The position numbers and the translations under genes were made by a program. Positions 43,483-51,585 of a stretch of 63,860 nucleotides of DNA are shown piece after piece. Numbering within the stretch: the stretch's first letter is position 1; every line of letters starts with the position of its first letter. The notes beneath the pieces are model-generated. The model worked only from the letters and a program-made list of their open reading frames with translations, made no database searches and was not told the DNA's origin. Source of the DNA: DUVY01 sp036562755 (GTDB lineage Bacteria > Bacillota > Clostridia > Christensenellales > DUVY01); assembly GCA_036562755.1 (NCBI GenBank), contig DATCJN010000044.1, positions 1 through 63,860 on the forward strand, given 5' to 3'.

Positions 43483-43638
43483 TTAATTATAATAATTCAA
43501 TCCCGAATAACAGCTGTGACAGCTTAAGCCGTTTTCGGCGGCGCATCTGTCGCACAAAACCGCACCGCAGGTGTGGCAAGTCATAAGGTTTTGAGCGTCC
43601 AATAAGTTGCTGCAGTTAGAACAAACGATCTTTCCCAT
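43483..43638 (-). CDS. Small zinc-finger protein with four CxxC pairs, 51 aa
   Basis: A short gene. It starts MGKIVCSNCSNLL and ends in GLNYYN. CxxC pairs are at 6/9, 21/24, 29/32 and 40/43, with His at 22 and 41, enough for two zinc sites in a FYVE/B-box or zinc-ribbon cross-brace. The AAGGA site lies 8-12 bases before ATG. Cys density and the intact frame argue for a real gene. It follows no clear operon and lies on the same strand as nifJ, upstream of it, with no terminator found between them. The function is unknown; binding nucleic acid or protein is possible. Confidence 0.75.
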   Translation of the reverse strand: MGKIVCSNCSNLLDAQNLMTCHTCGAVLCDRCAAENGLSCHSCYSGLNYYN

Positions 43639-43824
43639 TTTTTGTTCCTTCGTCCTTTAATTTTGTATTAATGTTAGTTTATCTTGGCGGCCAAAATTTA
43701 TGTAAACTCTCATTAACCAAAAAACTGCCTTTTTTTATGAAACCTGACAATTTTAGCAAAGAATCTTAATATAAAATGAAAGGCAACCCCTTATGGTTAT
43801 TTAGCACAAAAAAACAAAACCCTA

Positions 43825-43854
43825 TTGAAATCGCCAATATCAATATAGTATAAT
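43825..43854 (+). promoter_or_regulatory. Promoter of the P-loop gene
   Basis: TTGAAA, an 18-bp spacer and TATAAT. The rest of the gap 43639-43824 shows no gene or convincing hairpin. Confidence 0.7.
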
Positions 43855-43892
43855 GAAAAAAACAAAAAAGAATAGGGAGGAAATGATTAGAA

Positions 43893-44297
43893 ATGATATC
43901 TTTAATCTACGGCGGCAAGGGCTCGGGAAAAACGATTAAGTTAATCGAAACCGCCAATAAAGCCCAAGAAACCAACGATGGCGCCGCCGTATATATCACT
44001 ACTCACGCAAAACATTCCATCCAAATCAAACCTACAATAAAATTTATAGACGCGCTAGAATACGGCATAAATACAAAAGAACAAGCAATAGGATTTATAA
44101 AAGGTATTCTTGCTTGCAACAGCGACATAAATTATGTTTATATCGACGGATTGGCTTACATGGCCAACCTTCCCGTAGAGGGAACCAAAGAATTATTTGA
44201 AGAAGTCGAAGCAATCTCCCAACAACTTAATGTGAATTTTGTAATAACCGTAAGCTCGGAAACTTTACCCGATTTTTTACAAAAATATAACAAATAG
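43893..44297 (+). CDS. Small P-loop ATPase-like protein
   Basis: 134 residues. The Walker A motif is GGKGSGKT at 7-14; a YVYIDGLAYM strand near 80-89 may serve as Walker B, with Asp as the acidic residue. The fold is short, like a minimal thymidine-kinase or RecA-like core. No signal peptide or DNA-binding motif is seen. GGGAGG lies 12 bases before this ATG; a nearer ATG at 43883 is out of frame. The next gene, thrC, begins 63 bp later, probably with its own promoter. The function is unknown. Confidence 0.7.
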   Translation: MISLIYGGKGSGKTIKLIETANKAQETNDGAAVYITTHAKHSIQIKPTIKFIDALEYGINTKEQAIGFIKGILACNSDINYVYIDGLAYMANLPVEGTKELFEEVEAISQQLNVNFVITVSSETLPDFLQKYNK

Positions 44298-44300
44298 AAT

Positions 44301-44330
44301 TTGGACATAATCCTTCTTTTTATGTATAAT
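44301..44330 (+). promoter_or_regulatory. Promoter of the thrC-trpS unit
   Basis: TTGGAC, an 18-bp spacer and TATAAT. The start site would fall in the loop of the inverted repeat listed next. Confidence 0.6.
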
Positions 44331-44355
44331 TGATTAAAACACATAAAAAGAAGGA
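44311..44355. repeat. Perfect 15-bp inverted repeat covering the thrC ribosome binding site
   Basis: Arms TCCTTCTTTTTATGT (44311-44325) and ACATAAAAAGAAGGA (44341-44355) pair without mismatch around a 15-base loop. The right arm contains AAGAAGGA, the ribosome binding site of thrC. The left arm lies in the -35/-10 spacer. Only RNA coming from upstream, not from the local promoter, can form the hairpin. Confidence 0.8.
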
Positions 44356-44360
44356 TAAGC

Positions 44361-45842
44361 ATGCGTTATATAAGCACCAGGAATAAAAATCATTCCGTTT
44401 TGTCTTATCAAGCCATAATTGACGGCATAAGCCCGGACGGCGGGTTGTATGTGCCCGAAGAATTGCCGCGGCTGGAACCGGGCGACCTAAAAAAACTTAT
44501 GGCTATGGATTACGAAGGCAAAGCGGTTTTTATTTTAAAGACCTTTTTGCCCGAGTTTAGCGAAGACGAATTAAGAGAATGCGTCAAAAAATCCATATCC
44601 AGATTTGAAGACAACATCGTCGCGCCCATTGTAAAAATTGACGACTCGGTTTACGCGCTGGAGCTGTGGCACGGGCCTACCTGCGCTTTTAAAGACGTCG
44701 CGCTTACTATCCTTCCCGAATTGCTTCAAACAGCAAAACAAAAGGCGGGCATAAAAGAAGATATTTTAATCCTTACCGCCACGAGCGGCGACACCGGCAA
44801 GGCCGCGCTAGAAGGCTTTAAAAATGTTAAAGGCATCAAAATAGCCGTCCTCTATCCTACCGACAATGTGTCCGAACATCAAAAGCTTCAAATGATGATT
44901 CAAGACGGCGACAATGTCCTGCCGCTAGGAATTAAGGGCAACTTCGACGACGCGCAGACTACGGTCAAAAAGATTTTTTGCGACGCCGACTGCATAGAGC
45001 AATTTAAAAAAGCGGGGTATTTATTGTCCTCCGCAAACTCTATCAACTGGGGACGCTTGCTCCCTCAAATAATATATTATTTTTCCACCTATCTTGATTT
45101 ATGGGAAGTGGGCGAAATACAAGAGGGCGAAAAAATTAATTTCGTAGTGCCCAGCGGAAACTTTGGAAATATCCTGGCAGGATTTTACGCAAAGCAGATG
45201 GGTTTGCCTATTAATAAACTTATTTGCGCAAGCAATAGCAATAATGTTTTGACAGACTTTTTGACTTCTGGAAGATACGACGCTTGCAGAGTCTTGCAAA
45301 AGACGATTTCGCCTTCTATGGATATATTAATAAGCTCTAACACCGAAAGACTTATTTTTGAAATATCCGCAAGAAACGACGAATTGACTTCTCAAAGGAT
45401 GAAAGATTTGTTTAATACGGGCGAATATGTCCTAACTGAAGACGAGCTGAAGTATATAAGAGAAGCGTTTTACGCGGATTACGCCAACGACATCCAAACC
45501 AAAGAAACTCTGCATAACGTATTCATAGAAAAAGACTATTTATGCGATCCGCATACCGCGGTGGCGGTAGCTGTTTACAACAGCTATCTGTTAAGCGAGG
45601 AAGACTTCTCAAAGACCGTTATAGTCTCCACCGCAAATCCTTATAAGTTTGCTTCGGATGTCCTAGACGCGCTTGGATATTCCGTCCCCGACAGCGACCA
45701 TAAGGCAATCTTAAAATTACAGTCCAAGACGGACACAAACGCGCCCGAGGCTATTATAAAAGCGTTTGAAAGACCGATTTTACATAAAGAAGTTTTGGAA
45801 AAAGAGCAAGTGTTTAATAGATTGCTAGACTTTGTAAAATAA
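44361..45842 (+). CDS. thrC: Threonine synthase
   Basis: Converts O-phosphohomoserine to threonine with PLP. 493 residues, the long E. coli/yeast class. The N-terminal SPDGGLYVPEELP at 24-36 and the PLP block HGPTCAFKD with Lys111 are clear, as are ATSGDTGKAA near 140-149 and VPSGNFGN near 267-274. It heads thrC-trpS-DUF5685. No other threonine gene is nearby. Its start is buried in a perfect inverted repeat. Confidence 0.96.
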   Translation: MRYISTRNKNHSVLSYQAIIDGISPDGGLYVPEELPRLEPGDLKKLMAMDYEGKAVFILKTFLPEFSEDELRECVKKSISRFEDNIVAPIVKIDDSVYALELWHGPTCAFKDVALTILPELLQTAKQKAGIKEDILILTATSGDTGKAALEGFKNVKGIKIAVLYPTDNVSEHQKLQMMIQDGDNVLPLGIKGNFDDAQTTVKKIFCDADCIEQFKKAGYLLSSANSINWGRLLPQIIYYFSTYLDLWEVGEIQEGEKINFVVPSGNFGNILAGFYAKQMGLPINKLICASNSNNVLTDFLTSGRYDACRVLQKTISPSMDILISSNTERLIFEISARNDELTSQRMKDLFNTGEYVLTEDELKYIREAFYADYANDIQTKETLHNVFIEKDYLCDPHTAVAVAVYNSYLLSEEDFSKTVIVSTANPYKFASDVLDALGYSVPDSDHKAILKLQSKTDTNAPEAIIKAFERPILHKEVLEKEQVFNRLLDFVK

Positions 45843-45861
45843 AATAAGGACAGACAAGGAT

Positions 45862-46857
45862 ATGGAAGAGCAAAAAAAGGTTTTATTTAGCGGCATTCAG
45901 CCCAGCGGTTATCTTACCATAGGCAACTATCTGGGGGCGTTAAAAAACTTTGTCAAATTGCAAGACCAATATGAATGCTATTACTGCGTGGTTGATTTGC
46001 ACAGCCTTACGGTTTCGCAAGTGCCCGCCCAATTAAGACAAAACACATATAGCCTAATAGCGCTTTACCTGGCCTGCGGGCTTGATTATAAAAAGAATAC
46101 CTTGTTCATTCAATCCCATGTGCCCGCGCATTGCGAGCTTGCCTGGATCTTAAGCTGCAACACAATGTTCGGCGAGGCGCGCCGCATGACTCAGTTTAAA
46201 GAAAAGAGCGCAAAACACCCCGAAAACGTTAACGTGGGATTATTCAGCTATCCCATACTTATGGCGGCGGATATATTATTGTATCAAGCCGATCTTGTGC
46301 CCGTGGGCAACGACCAAAAACAACACCTGGAACTTACGCGCGATTTGGCGATTAGATTTAACAACAAATACAGCCCTACCTTTACGGTGCCCGAGCCTTA
46401 TATTGCGTCCAAAAAAGACGGCGCAAGAATTATGGACTTGTTGGATCCCGCCAAAAAGATGTCCAAAACGGACGAAAACGGCGCTGTTATGATGCTGGAT
46501 ACTCCGGACGATATACTGCGCAAATTCAAGCGCGCGGTAACGGATTCGGGCAATGAGATAAAATACGCCGCGAACAAACCCGGAATTTCCAACCTTTTGA
46601 CTATATATTCGGCGTTTACGGGCAAAACTATTGCTGAGTGCGAAAAAGAATTCGAGGGCAAGGGCTACGGAGAGTTTAAAATAAAAGTCGCCGAAAGCGT
46701 AATAGAAGGTTTAAGACCCATTCAAGAAGAATATGCGCGTATCGTTAAAGACAAGCAGTTCTTAGACGAAGTCATAGCGGAAGGTCGAGAAAAAGCCCTA
46801 TACGCCAGCGCCAAGACCTTAAGAAAGGTGTATAAAAAAGTAGGACTTATCGTTTAA
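45862..46857 (+). CDS. trpS: Tryptophanyl-tRNA synthetase
   Basis: Charges tRNA-Trp. 331 residues, a class I enzyme. The HIGH-like motif SGIQPSGYLTIGNYLG is at 10-25, MAADILLY near 133, GNDQKQHLELTRD near 151 and the KMSKS motif KKMSKTDE near 199. It follows thrC by 19 bp, with AAGG before ATG. No T-box or TRAP-type repeat is in the short gap, so control would come with thrC. Confidence 0.97.
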   Translation: MEEQKKVLFSGIQPSGYLTIGNYLGALKNFVKLQDQYECYYCVVDLHSLTVSQVPAQLRQNTYSLIALYLACGLDYKKNTLFIQSHVPAHCELAWILSCNTMFGEARRMTQFKEKSAKHPENVNVGLFSYPILMAADILLYQADLVPVGNDQKQHLELTRDLAIRFNNKYSPTFTVPEPYIASKKDGARIMDLLDPAKKMSKTDENGAVMMLDTPDDILRKFKRAVTDSGNEIKYAANKPGISNLLTIYSAFTGKTIAECEKEFEGKGYGEFKIKVAESVIEGLRPIQEEYARIVKDKQFLDEVIAEGREKALYASAKTLRKVYKKVGLIV

Positions 46858-46860
46858 AAT

Positions 46861-47745
46861 ATGTATGGTTACGTAACCCCCGATAAATCCAAGCTTTATA
46901 ACAAAGACTTCTTGCTTTATCGCGCTTTTTATTGCGGCGTTTGCAAAGAAACCGCGAAAAATTACGGCAATTTGCCAAGACTAGCGACTAATTACGACAT
47001 AGCTTTTTTGGGCGTGTTTTTACACGCCTATCTTAATATCTTGCCAGCTTTTTTAAACGAAGGCTGCATTCTTAACCCCTTCGTAAAAAAACATATAGTT
47101 AAGTCCAGCCATTTATTAAAAGATATAACCGATTTAAATTTGTTGCTGGTTTATCATAATCTTTTGGACAACAAAATAGACTCGGGCGGATTAAAGACGG
47201 AAATAGCCCTAAATGTGTTCAAAAAACACTACCAAAAGTCGTCCCAAAATTTAGCCCAAGTGGACTGCATAATTAAAACCCAGTACGAGCGCCTTCGAGA
47301 ACTGGAAAGGCAAAACTGCCCCAGCTTAGATCAAACGGCCGATTGCTTCGCCGTAATGCTAAGGGAAAGCGTTTTGGTTATAATAAAAAAACACGGCGGC
47401 GATTGCGAAAACCAATACCTAAAAGACTTTTTATATAACCTCGGCAAGCTGGTGTATTTGCTGGACGCGCTGGACGACCTAAACGAAGATTATAAGTCCA
47501 AAAATTACAATCCGTTTTTAGCTAGGTTTGGAAACTATAAATCAAAAGAGCAATTTATTGCGGATAATAAGAGCGATTTGGATTTTACATTTAACATAAC
47601 CATTAATAAGATGATAGAAAACTTCAACCTGCTGCCCATAAAAGAAGGCAGGGATCTGCTTACCAATATTATATATTACGGGCTTAGAAGAAAGTTTTCG
47701 CTGATAATGGCTTCCAAAAAGAAACTCAAAAAAGAAAAAATTTAA
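46861..47745 (+). CDS. DUF5685 family protein
   Basis: 294 residues. The start MYGYVTPDK, then FYCGVCKETAKNYGNLPRLATNYD near 28-51 with a CxxC pair, fits DUF5685, a Clostridia family of unknown function. Later motifs LVYLLDALDDLNEDYKSKNYNPF near 198-220 resemble the D-D-D block of isoprenoid-synthase-like helical folds. It begins 3 bp after trpS without its own clear ribosome binding site, so translation may be coupled. Probably a metal-binding helical protein. Confidence 0.8.
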   Translation: MYGYVTPDKSKLYNKDFLLYRAFYCGVCKETAKNYGNLPRLATNYDIAFLGVFLHAYLNILPAFLNEGCILNPFVKKHIVKSSHLLKDITDLNLLLVYHNLLDNKIDSGGLKTEIALNVFKKHYQKSSQNLAQVDCIIKTQYERLRELERQNCPSLDQTADCFAVMLRESVLVIIKKHGGDCENQYLKDFLYNLGKLVYLLDALDDLNEDYKSKNYNPFLARFGNYKSKEQFIADNKSDLDFTFNITINKMIENFNLLPIKEGRDLLTNIIYYGLRRKFSLIMASKKKLKKEKI

Positions 47746-47759
47746 ATTATTATGTTTTG

Positions 47760-47790
47760 TTGATAATATGTGATATATTAATATTATACT
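47760..47790 (+). promoter_or_regulatory. Possible promoter of the J-like gene
   Basis: TTGATA, a 19-bp spacer and TATACT. The spacer is long, so this is a weak call. Confidence 0.35.
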
Positions 47791-47811
47791 ATTTCGTGTT
47801 AAGAGGTAATA

Positions 47812-48408
47812 ATGACCAATCCATACGAAGTTTTGAAAATTTCGCCCGAGGCGACGCTTGAGGAAATAGAGCAGGCGTATAAACAATTAAAAGCTCAGTA
47901 TTCCGAAGATAGATTTCTCGAAGGCGAAGCGGGAAGACAGGGCGCTATTAATCTTATGAATCTTGAAGAGGCGTATAGCGAAATAATGCGCATGCGCCGC
48001 AAACAGCAAGCGGAAACAACTTACGGCTCTAACTTAGGCGACATTGACCAGATGATTAAAGACGGCAAAATCGAACAAGCCCAAGCAGAGCTGGATAAAA
48101 TTTCCGAAAGAAACGCGCACTGGCACTTTTTGCAGTCCATAATTTTTTATAAAAAGGGCTGGTATGACGAAAGCAGAGCGCAGCTGAAACTGGCTCTAAA
48201 TCTGGAGCCAAACAACGAGCGATATAAAACGGCGTTATCCAGACTTGAACAGTTTATGGCCAGTTCTAACGCCAATCCTTATACTATAGGTCAACCTGAG
48301 GCGCAAGGACAGGCGCCCGAGCCTCCGGACGCGGCGATGGGTTTAGCAAATTGCTGTACTACGCTGTGTTTGTTGGATTGCTGCTGTAATTTGATGAGAT
48401 GTTGTTAA
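47812..48408 (+). CDS. Degenerate J-domain protein with TPR-like part and eight-Cys tail
   Basis: 198 residues. It opens as a DnaJ domain (NPYEVLKISPEATLEEIEQAYKQL at 2-25) but the HPD tripeptide that activates Hsp70 is missing; that place reads AQYSEDRF. A helical repeat with one TPR-like unit (FYKKGWYDESRAQLKLALNLEP near 118-139) follows. The end is a dense cysteine tail of eight Cys in NCCTTLCLLDCCCNLMRCC. Start AGAGGTAATAATG. The stop overlaps the next, membrane-protein gene by 10 bp. It may be a membrane-linked or metal-binding scaffold rather than a cochaperone. Confidence 0.78.
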   Translation: MTNPYEVLKISPEATLEEIEQAYKQLKAQYSEDRFLEGEAGRQGAINLMNLEEAYSEIMRMRRKQQAETTYGSNLGDIDQMIKDGKIEQAQAELDKISERNAHWHFLQSIIFYKKGWYDESRAQLKLALNLEPNNERYKTALSRLEQFMASSNANPYTIGQPEAQGQAPEPPDAAMGLANCCTTLCLLDCCCNLMRCC

Positions 48409-48935
48409 ACAAGTCTAAAAAAATCGCTTATACGGCAATATTGACCGCTTTGGGCGTAGGCTTTATAATGCTGGGCGCTTTTTTGCCCCTTTCTTTCGTG
48501 CCTTTTTTGGGCGCGGCGCTTTTGTTATATTATCTTTTTGAAAAATGCGGGATACTTTACGGGCTGATAAGCGGCATTTGCGTATCTTTATTGTGCGTTT
48601 TATTTTTGGGCGGCGCCAGCATCGCGCAAGTCGTGCCTTATATGGTCTTGTTCGCGCCGCATAGTTTTGCCGCCTATTTTTTGAATAAACTTCAAATAAA
48701 AAGAGCGTGGCTTAAATATCTTACCAGATACCTAATACTTCTTCCGTTGTTTAACATTTCGTTATTTACCATTTATAAATTAGCTACCTTTGTATTGTTT
48801 GATATGAACGCTTTTGTGCATATCGTGGGCGCGTATTATATTTTGGCCATTATTATGAATGTCGTGTTTATCTTATACGACCAAACCTTCTTTTATATAT
48901 ATAGGCAATTAGTAAAAGCGCGCATTTTCAAATAA
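48399..48935 (+). CDS. Polytopic membrane protein, unknown
   Basis: 178 residues, about five membrane helices, with a basic start (LLNKSKKIAYTA) and basic end (RQLVKARIFK). The pattern ILTALGVGFIMLGAFLPLSFVPFLGAALLLYYLFEK resembles the first helices of ECF S components and DUF2232-type proteins. The start lies within the end of the Cys-tail gene, so the two are likely made together. The substrate or function is unknown. Confidence 0.65.
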   Translation: MLLNKSKKIAYTAILTALGVGFIMLGAFLPLSFVPFLGAALLLYYLFEKCGILYGLISGICVSLLCVLFLGGASIAQVVPYMVLFAPHSFAAYFLNKLQIKRAWLKYLTRYLILLPLFNISLFTIYKLATFVLFDMNAFVHIVGAYYILAIIMNVVFILYDQTFFYIYRQLVKARIFK

Positions 48936-48957
48936 TCCCTCATTAAAAACCTAAAGT

Positions 48958-48986
48958 TTGTAATTTTAGACGCAATATGCTATAAT
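48958..48986 (+). promoter_or_regulatory. Promoter of the 49019 gene
   Basis: TTGTAA, a 17-bp spacer and TATAAT, 33 bp before the start. Confidence 0.75.
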
Positions 48987-49018
48987 TAATTTCATTTAAG
49001 ATAAGGATTTGGAAAAAT

Positions 49019-50698
49019 ATGGGAGAGTTAGTTTCTCCAATAGAGCTTTGGAAAGATTTTAGCGTAAATCTTGACGACGAGAATATTAATATAATAAGCG
49101 AAAAAGACTTGGGCGACGGTTATATTCAACGACAACTCTATTTTACCGCCTATCAAACCGAGCGCGGCAAAGTCAGAGCTTTTGCGCAATTTTATTACGA
49201 TAAAAAAAATAAGAAAGCGCCTGTTATATTCTTTTTGGGCAGCCCCGTTAGATTTTATCAGACCTTAAATTTTATCAAAAACAACCTAAAAGGCGTAAAT
49301 GTTTTTACAATCGACTATTTTGGATATCAATCCGACTCAGACAGATACACCATTTATCCGCAATGCTTGGAATACGCCAATTTTGAAAAGGCGCAAAACA
49401 TATTAAACACCGTAAAAGACTCGCCCAAGGAAACGCCGTGGTATGTATGGACTGCTATGGCAAGGCGGGCTTTGACTTTGTTGGAACAAATTCCCGAAGT
49501 TGACGCTCAAAAAATAGCTATCCTGGGAATAAAGACCGGGGCTAATCTTGCGTGGAAGATAGGAGCAACGGATAACAGGGCGCGCTGTATAATATCTATG
49601 TTTAATACGGGCTGGCTGGGATATGACTTTTTGTATAAAAAGGGTTCGGAATCCGACCAAGAAATTCCCGAAGAAAGAAGTTTATACCTAGCCTCGCTTT
49701 CCACCCAAAGTTACGCGCCTTTGGTTAAGACTCCCATTTTGGTTACATTATCCACCAACGATTCAGACGCCACCTTCGACCGCGCGTTTGACACTTATTC
49801 GCGCATACCCGAAAATACCGTATCAATGTTGTCTGTCATCCCCTATTCCGATAAAGAAATCTTTTTTGAATATAACGGTACCATAATTAATTGGCTGAAA
49901 AATTATTTATTTGGCGCTCAATTATATCATCCCTTCCAACCCGAGCTTACTGTTGTCAACCAAGACAATCAGTTGAGCGTTCAAATTAAGGTCGATACTT
50001 CCGTTCCGATTAAGGAAATGAGGCTCTACCAGGCCATTGAAACGCCCGATCCCAGCGTTAGAAACTGGACGAAGTTAAATTGCATAGAAAAAAGCGAAGG
50101 AATTTACGAGGCGACCGCCCAGGTTTTGGACGCGAATGAGTATTGCTTTATCTTTGCCAACGCGGTTTACCAAGACTTTATCATAAGCAGCAATATGCAC
50201 GCCTGCATTCCTTCGCAGATAAATATCGCTAAAGCTAATATAAAGGCCAGCAGATTGGTTTACGACTCTTCTATGGGACTGGATTGCTGGACGGCAGTCG
50301 GCGCAAATGAACTTTTCCATCAATGCCCCGAATTGTTTATGGAAAAAGGCGCGCTGGACATGTTGGGCGTGCGCGCTAATATTGGAAACCTAGCTACTTA
50401 TAAGATAGGCGACCCTAGATTTAAGGGTTATGAAGAGGACCAGCTTCAAATAGGATATTATTCGCCCGTCAACCAAAAAATAACCATAGCGATTAGAAAT
50501 TATTTTAACGACGGACGGGTATTTGATTATTATTATACCTTTGAGGCGGAAGGCGCGGATATTTGGGACAAGATAACCTTAACCGCATCCGAGTTTAAAA
50601 ACGAGGACGGCGCTATGCTAAAGAGCTTTGAAAACGCGGTTTTGTTATATATCAAAAGCGAAGACAAGCTTTTGGTAAATAATATACTATGGGTTTGA
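49019..50698 (+). CDS. Alpha/beta-hydrolase-like protein lacking the catalytic serine
   Basis: 559 residues, no signal peptide. The N-terminal half is an alpha/beta-hydrolase fold (APVIFFLGSPV near 76, the elbow strand KIAILGIKTGANLAWKI near 163-179, PILVTLSTND near 240). The elbow, normally G-x-S-x-G, reads GIKTG, so the nucleophile is Lys, not Ser. A C-terminal beta-rich domain of about 250 residues follows, with no close match I can name. The overall layout resembles acetyl-xylan esterase or PqaA-like hydrolases. It may be a binding protein or an enzyme with another mechanism. DUF951 follows 7 bp later. Confidence 0.7.
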   Translation: MGELVSPIELWKDFSVNLDDENINIISEKDLGDGYIQRQLYFTAYQTERGKVRAFAQFYYDKKNKKAPVIFFLGSPVRFYQTLNFIKNNLKGVNVFTIDYFGYQSDSDRYTIYPQCLEYANFEKAQNILNTVKDSPKETPWYVWTAMARRALTLLEQIPEVDAQKIAILGIKTGANLAWKIGATDNRARCIISMFNTGWLGYDFLYKKGSESDQEIPEERSLYLASLSTQSYAPLVKTPILVTLSTNDSDATFDRAFDTYSRIPENTVSMLSVIPYSDKEIFFEYNGTIINWLKNYLFGAQLYHPFQPELTVVNQDNQLSVQIKVDTSVPIKEMRLYQAIETPDPSVRNWTKLNCIEKSEGIYEATAQVLDANEYCFIFANAVYQDFIISSNMHACIPSQINIAKANIKASRLVYDSSMGLDCWTAVGANELFHQCPELFMEKGALDMLGVRANIGNLATYKIGDPRFKGYEEDQLQIGYYSPVNQKITIAIRNYFNDGRVFDYYYTFEAEGADIWDKITLTASEFKNEDGAMLKSFENAVLLYIKSEDKLLVNNILWV

Positions 50699-50705
50699 GG
50701 CGATT

Positions 50706-50921
50706 ATGTCGAACGTTAACACCAAAAATCTAGTCACAGGCGCTAAAGCGGTAATGAAAAAAGTACATCCCTGCGGAAGCAATCTGTTTTTGATTACCAG
50801 GACGGGCGCGGATGTGAAACTAAAATGCCTGGGCTGCAACCATGTAATTATGCTTGATTTGGTCAAAGCCTTAAAGAGCATAAAAGTCATTTTGCCGCCC
50901 GATCCCCAATCTTCGACATAA
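50706..50921 (+). CDS. DUF951 family protein
   Basis: 71 residues. The family block KKVHPCGSNLFLITRTGADVK and KCLGCNHVI are seen, with one CG.N and one CLGC. It is a small conserved Bacillota protein of unknown function, often linked to translation or ribosome genes. GAGG lies just before the start, and the gene follows the hydrolase-like gene by 7 bp. Confidence 0.88.
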   Translation: MSNVNTKNLVTGAKAVMKKVHPCGSNLFLITRTGADVKLKCLGCNHVIMLDLVKALKSIKVILPPDPQSST

Positions 50922-50984
50922 AAATCCTTTTCTCTGACATAATTGTAACAAATGTATGATATAAATTATTCGAGGCAATAATCC

Positions 50985-51566
50985 GTGGAGATAACACCTT
51001 TAAAAAGAAAGACAAAAGCTATTAGCGCGCTAGATCTTCTTATCATTTTCTTGATATTGTATCTTGCGGTTATCAATATTTATCGCGGATACACGATAGT
51101 AGGCGCGTCTATGGAACCGACCTTTCACAACGGCGATGTAATTTTGGTAAATCACTATCCTTTTGATTACCAAAGAGAAGATGTCGTTATTCTTCAAAAG
51201 GAAGGGCATCAAGACATTTACATCAAGCGCATAGTTGCGACAGAGGGCGATGTTTTTAAATTTGTAACCGGCGAGATAGAAAACGGCATGTATAAAGTTA
51301 GGATGTATTTCAAACAAGAAGACGGCCAATGGGTAGAATACGACGACGGCTTTCCTATGCATGCCACCTCAAGCTTTGGCCCTTCTATCGTGTTCGGCGC
51401 CGAATACGCCGTACCCAAAGGATGTTATTTTGTAATGGGCGATAATAGAGACAACAGTAAAGATTCGCGCGCTTTTGGTTTTGTCGCAAAAAAAGAAATT
51501 AAAGGAAAGGTAGTTTTGACGATTACTAATAATATCTTCTTAAGATGGATTTTTGCTCGAGAATAA
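50985..51566 (+). CDS. lepB: Signal peptidase I
   Basis: Cleaves signal peptides of exported proteins, such as those of the glycan locus. 193 residues. One N-terminal membrane helix (about 16-34), the catalytic Ser42 in GASMEPTF and Lys81 in DIYIKRI, and the late MGDNRDNSKDSRAFG box are present. I use the GTG start at 50985, with GAGG 9 bases upstream. The protein end overlaps no other gene; the degV ATG is at 51586. Confidence 0.95.
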   Translation: MEITPLKRKTKAISALDLLIIFLILYLAVINIYRGYTIVGASMEPTFHNGDVILVNHYPFDYQREDVVILQKEGHQDIYIKRIVATEGDVFKFVTGEIENGMYKVRMYFKQEDGQWVEYDDGFPMHATSSFGPSIVFGAEYAVPKGCYFVMGDNRDNSKDSRAFGFVAKKEIKGKVVLTITNNIFLRWIFARE

Positions 51567-51585
51567 TTTGGAGGGATTATTAAAT

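Noticed and set aside
43639..43824. Non-coding RNA or riboswitch before the P-loop gene
   Set aside because: AT-rich with only weak pairing; no conserved riboswitch core and no terminator hairpin could be seen.
45843..45861. Possible TRAP site before trpS
   Set aside because: The 19-bp gap has no run of (G/U)AG triplets; mtrB and trpS in one window is not evidence of regulation.
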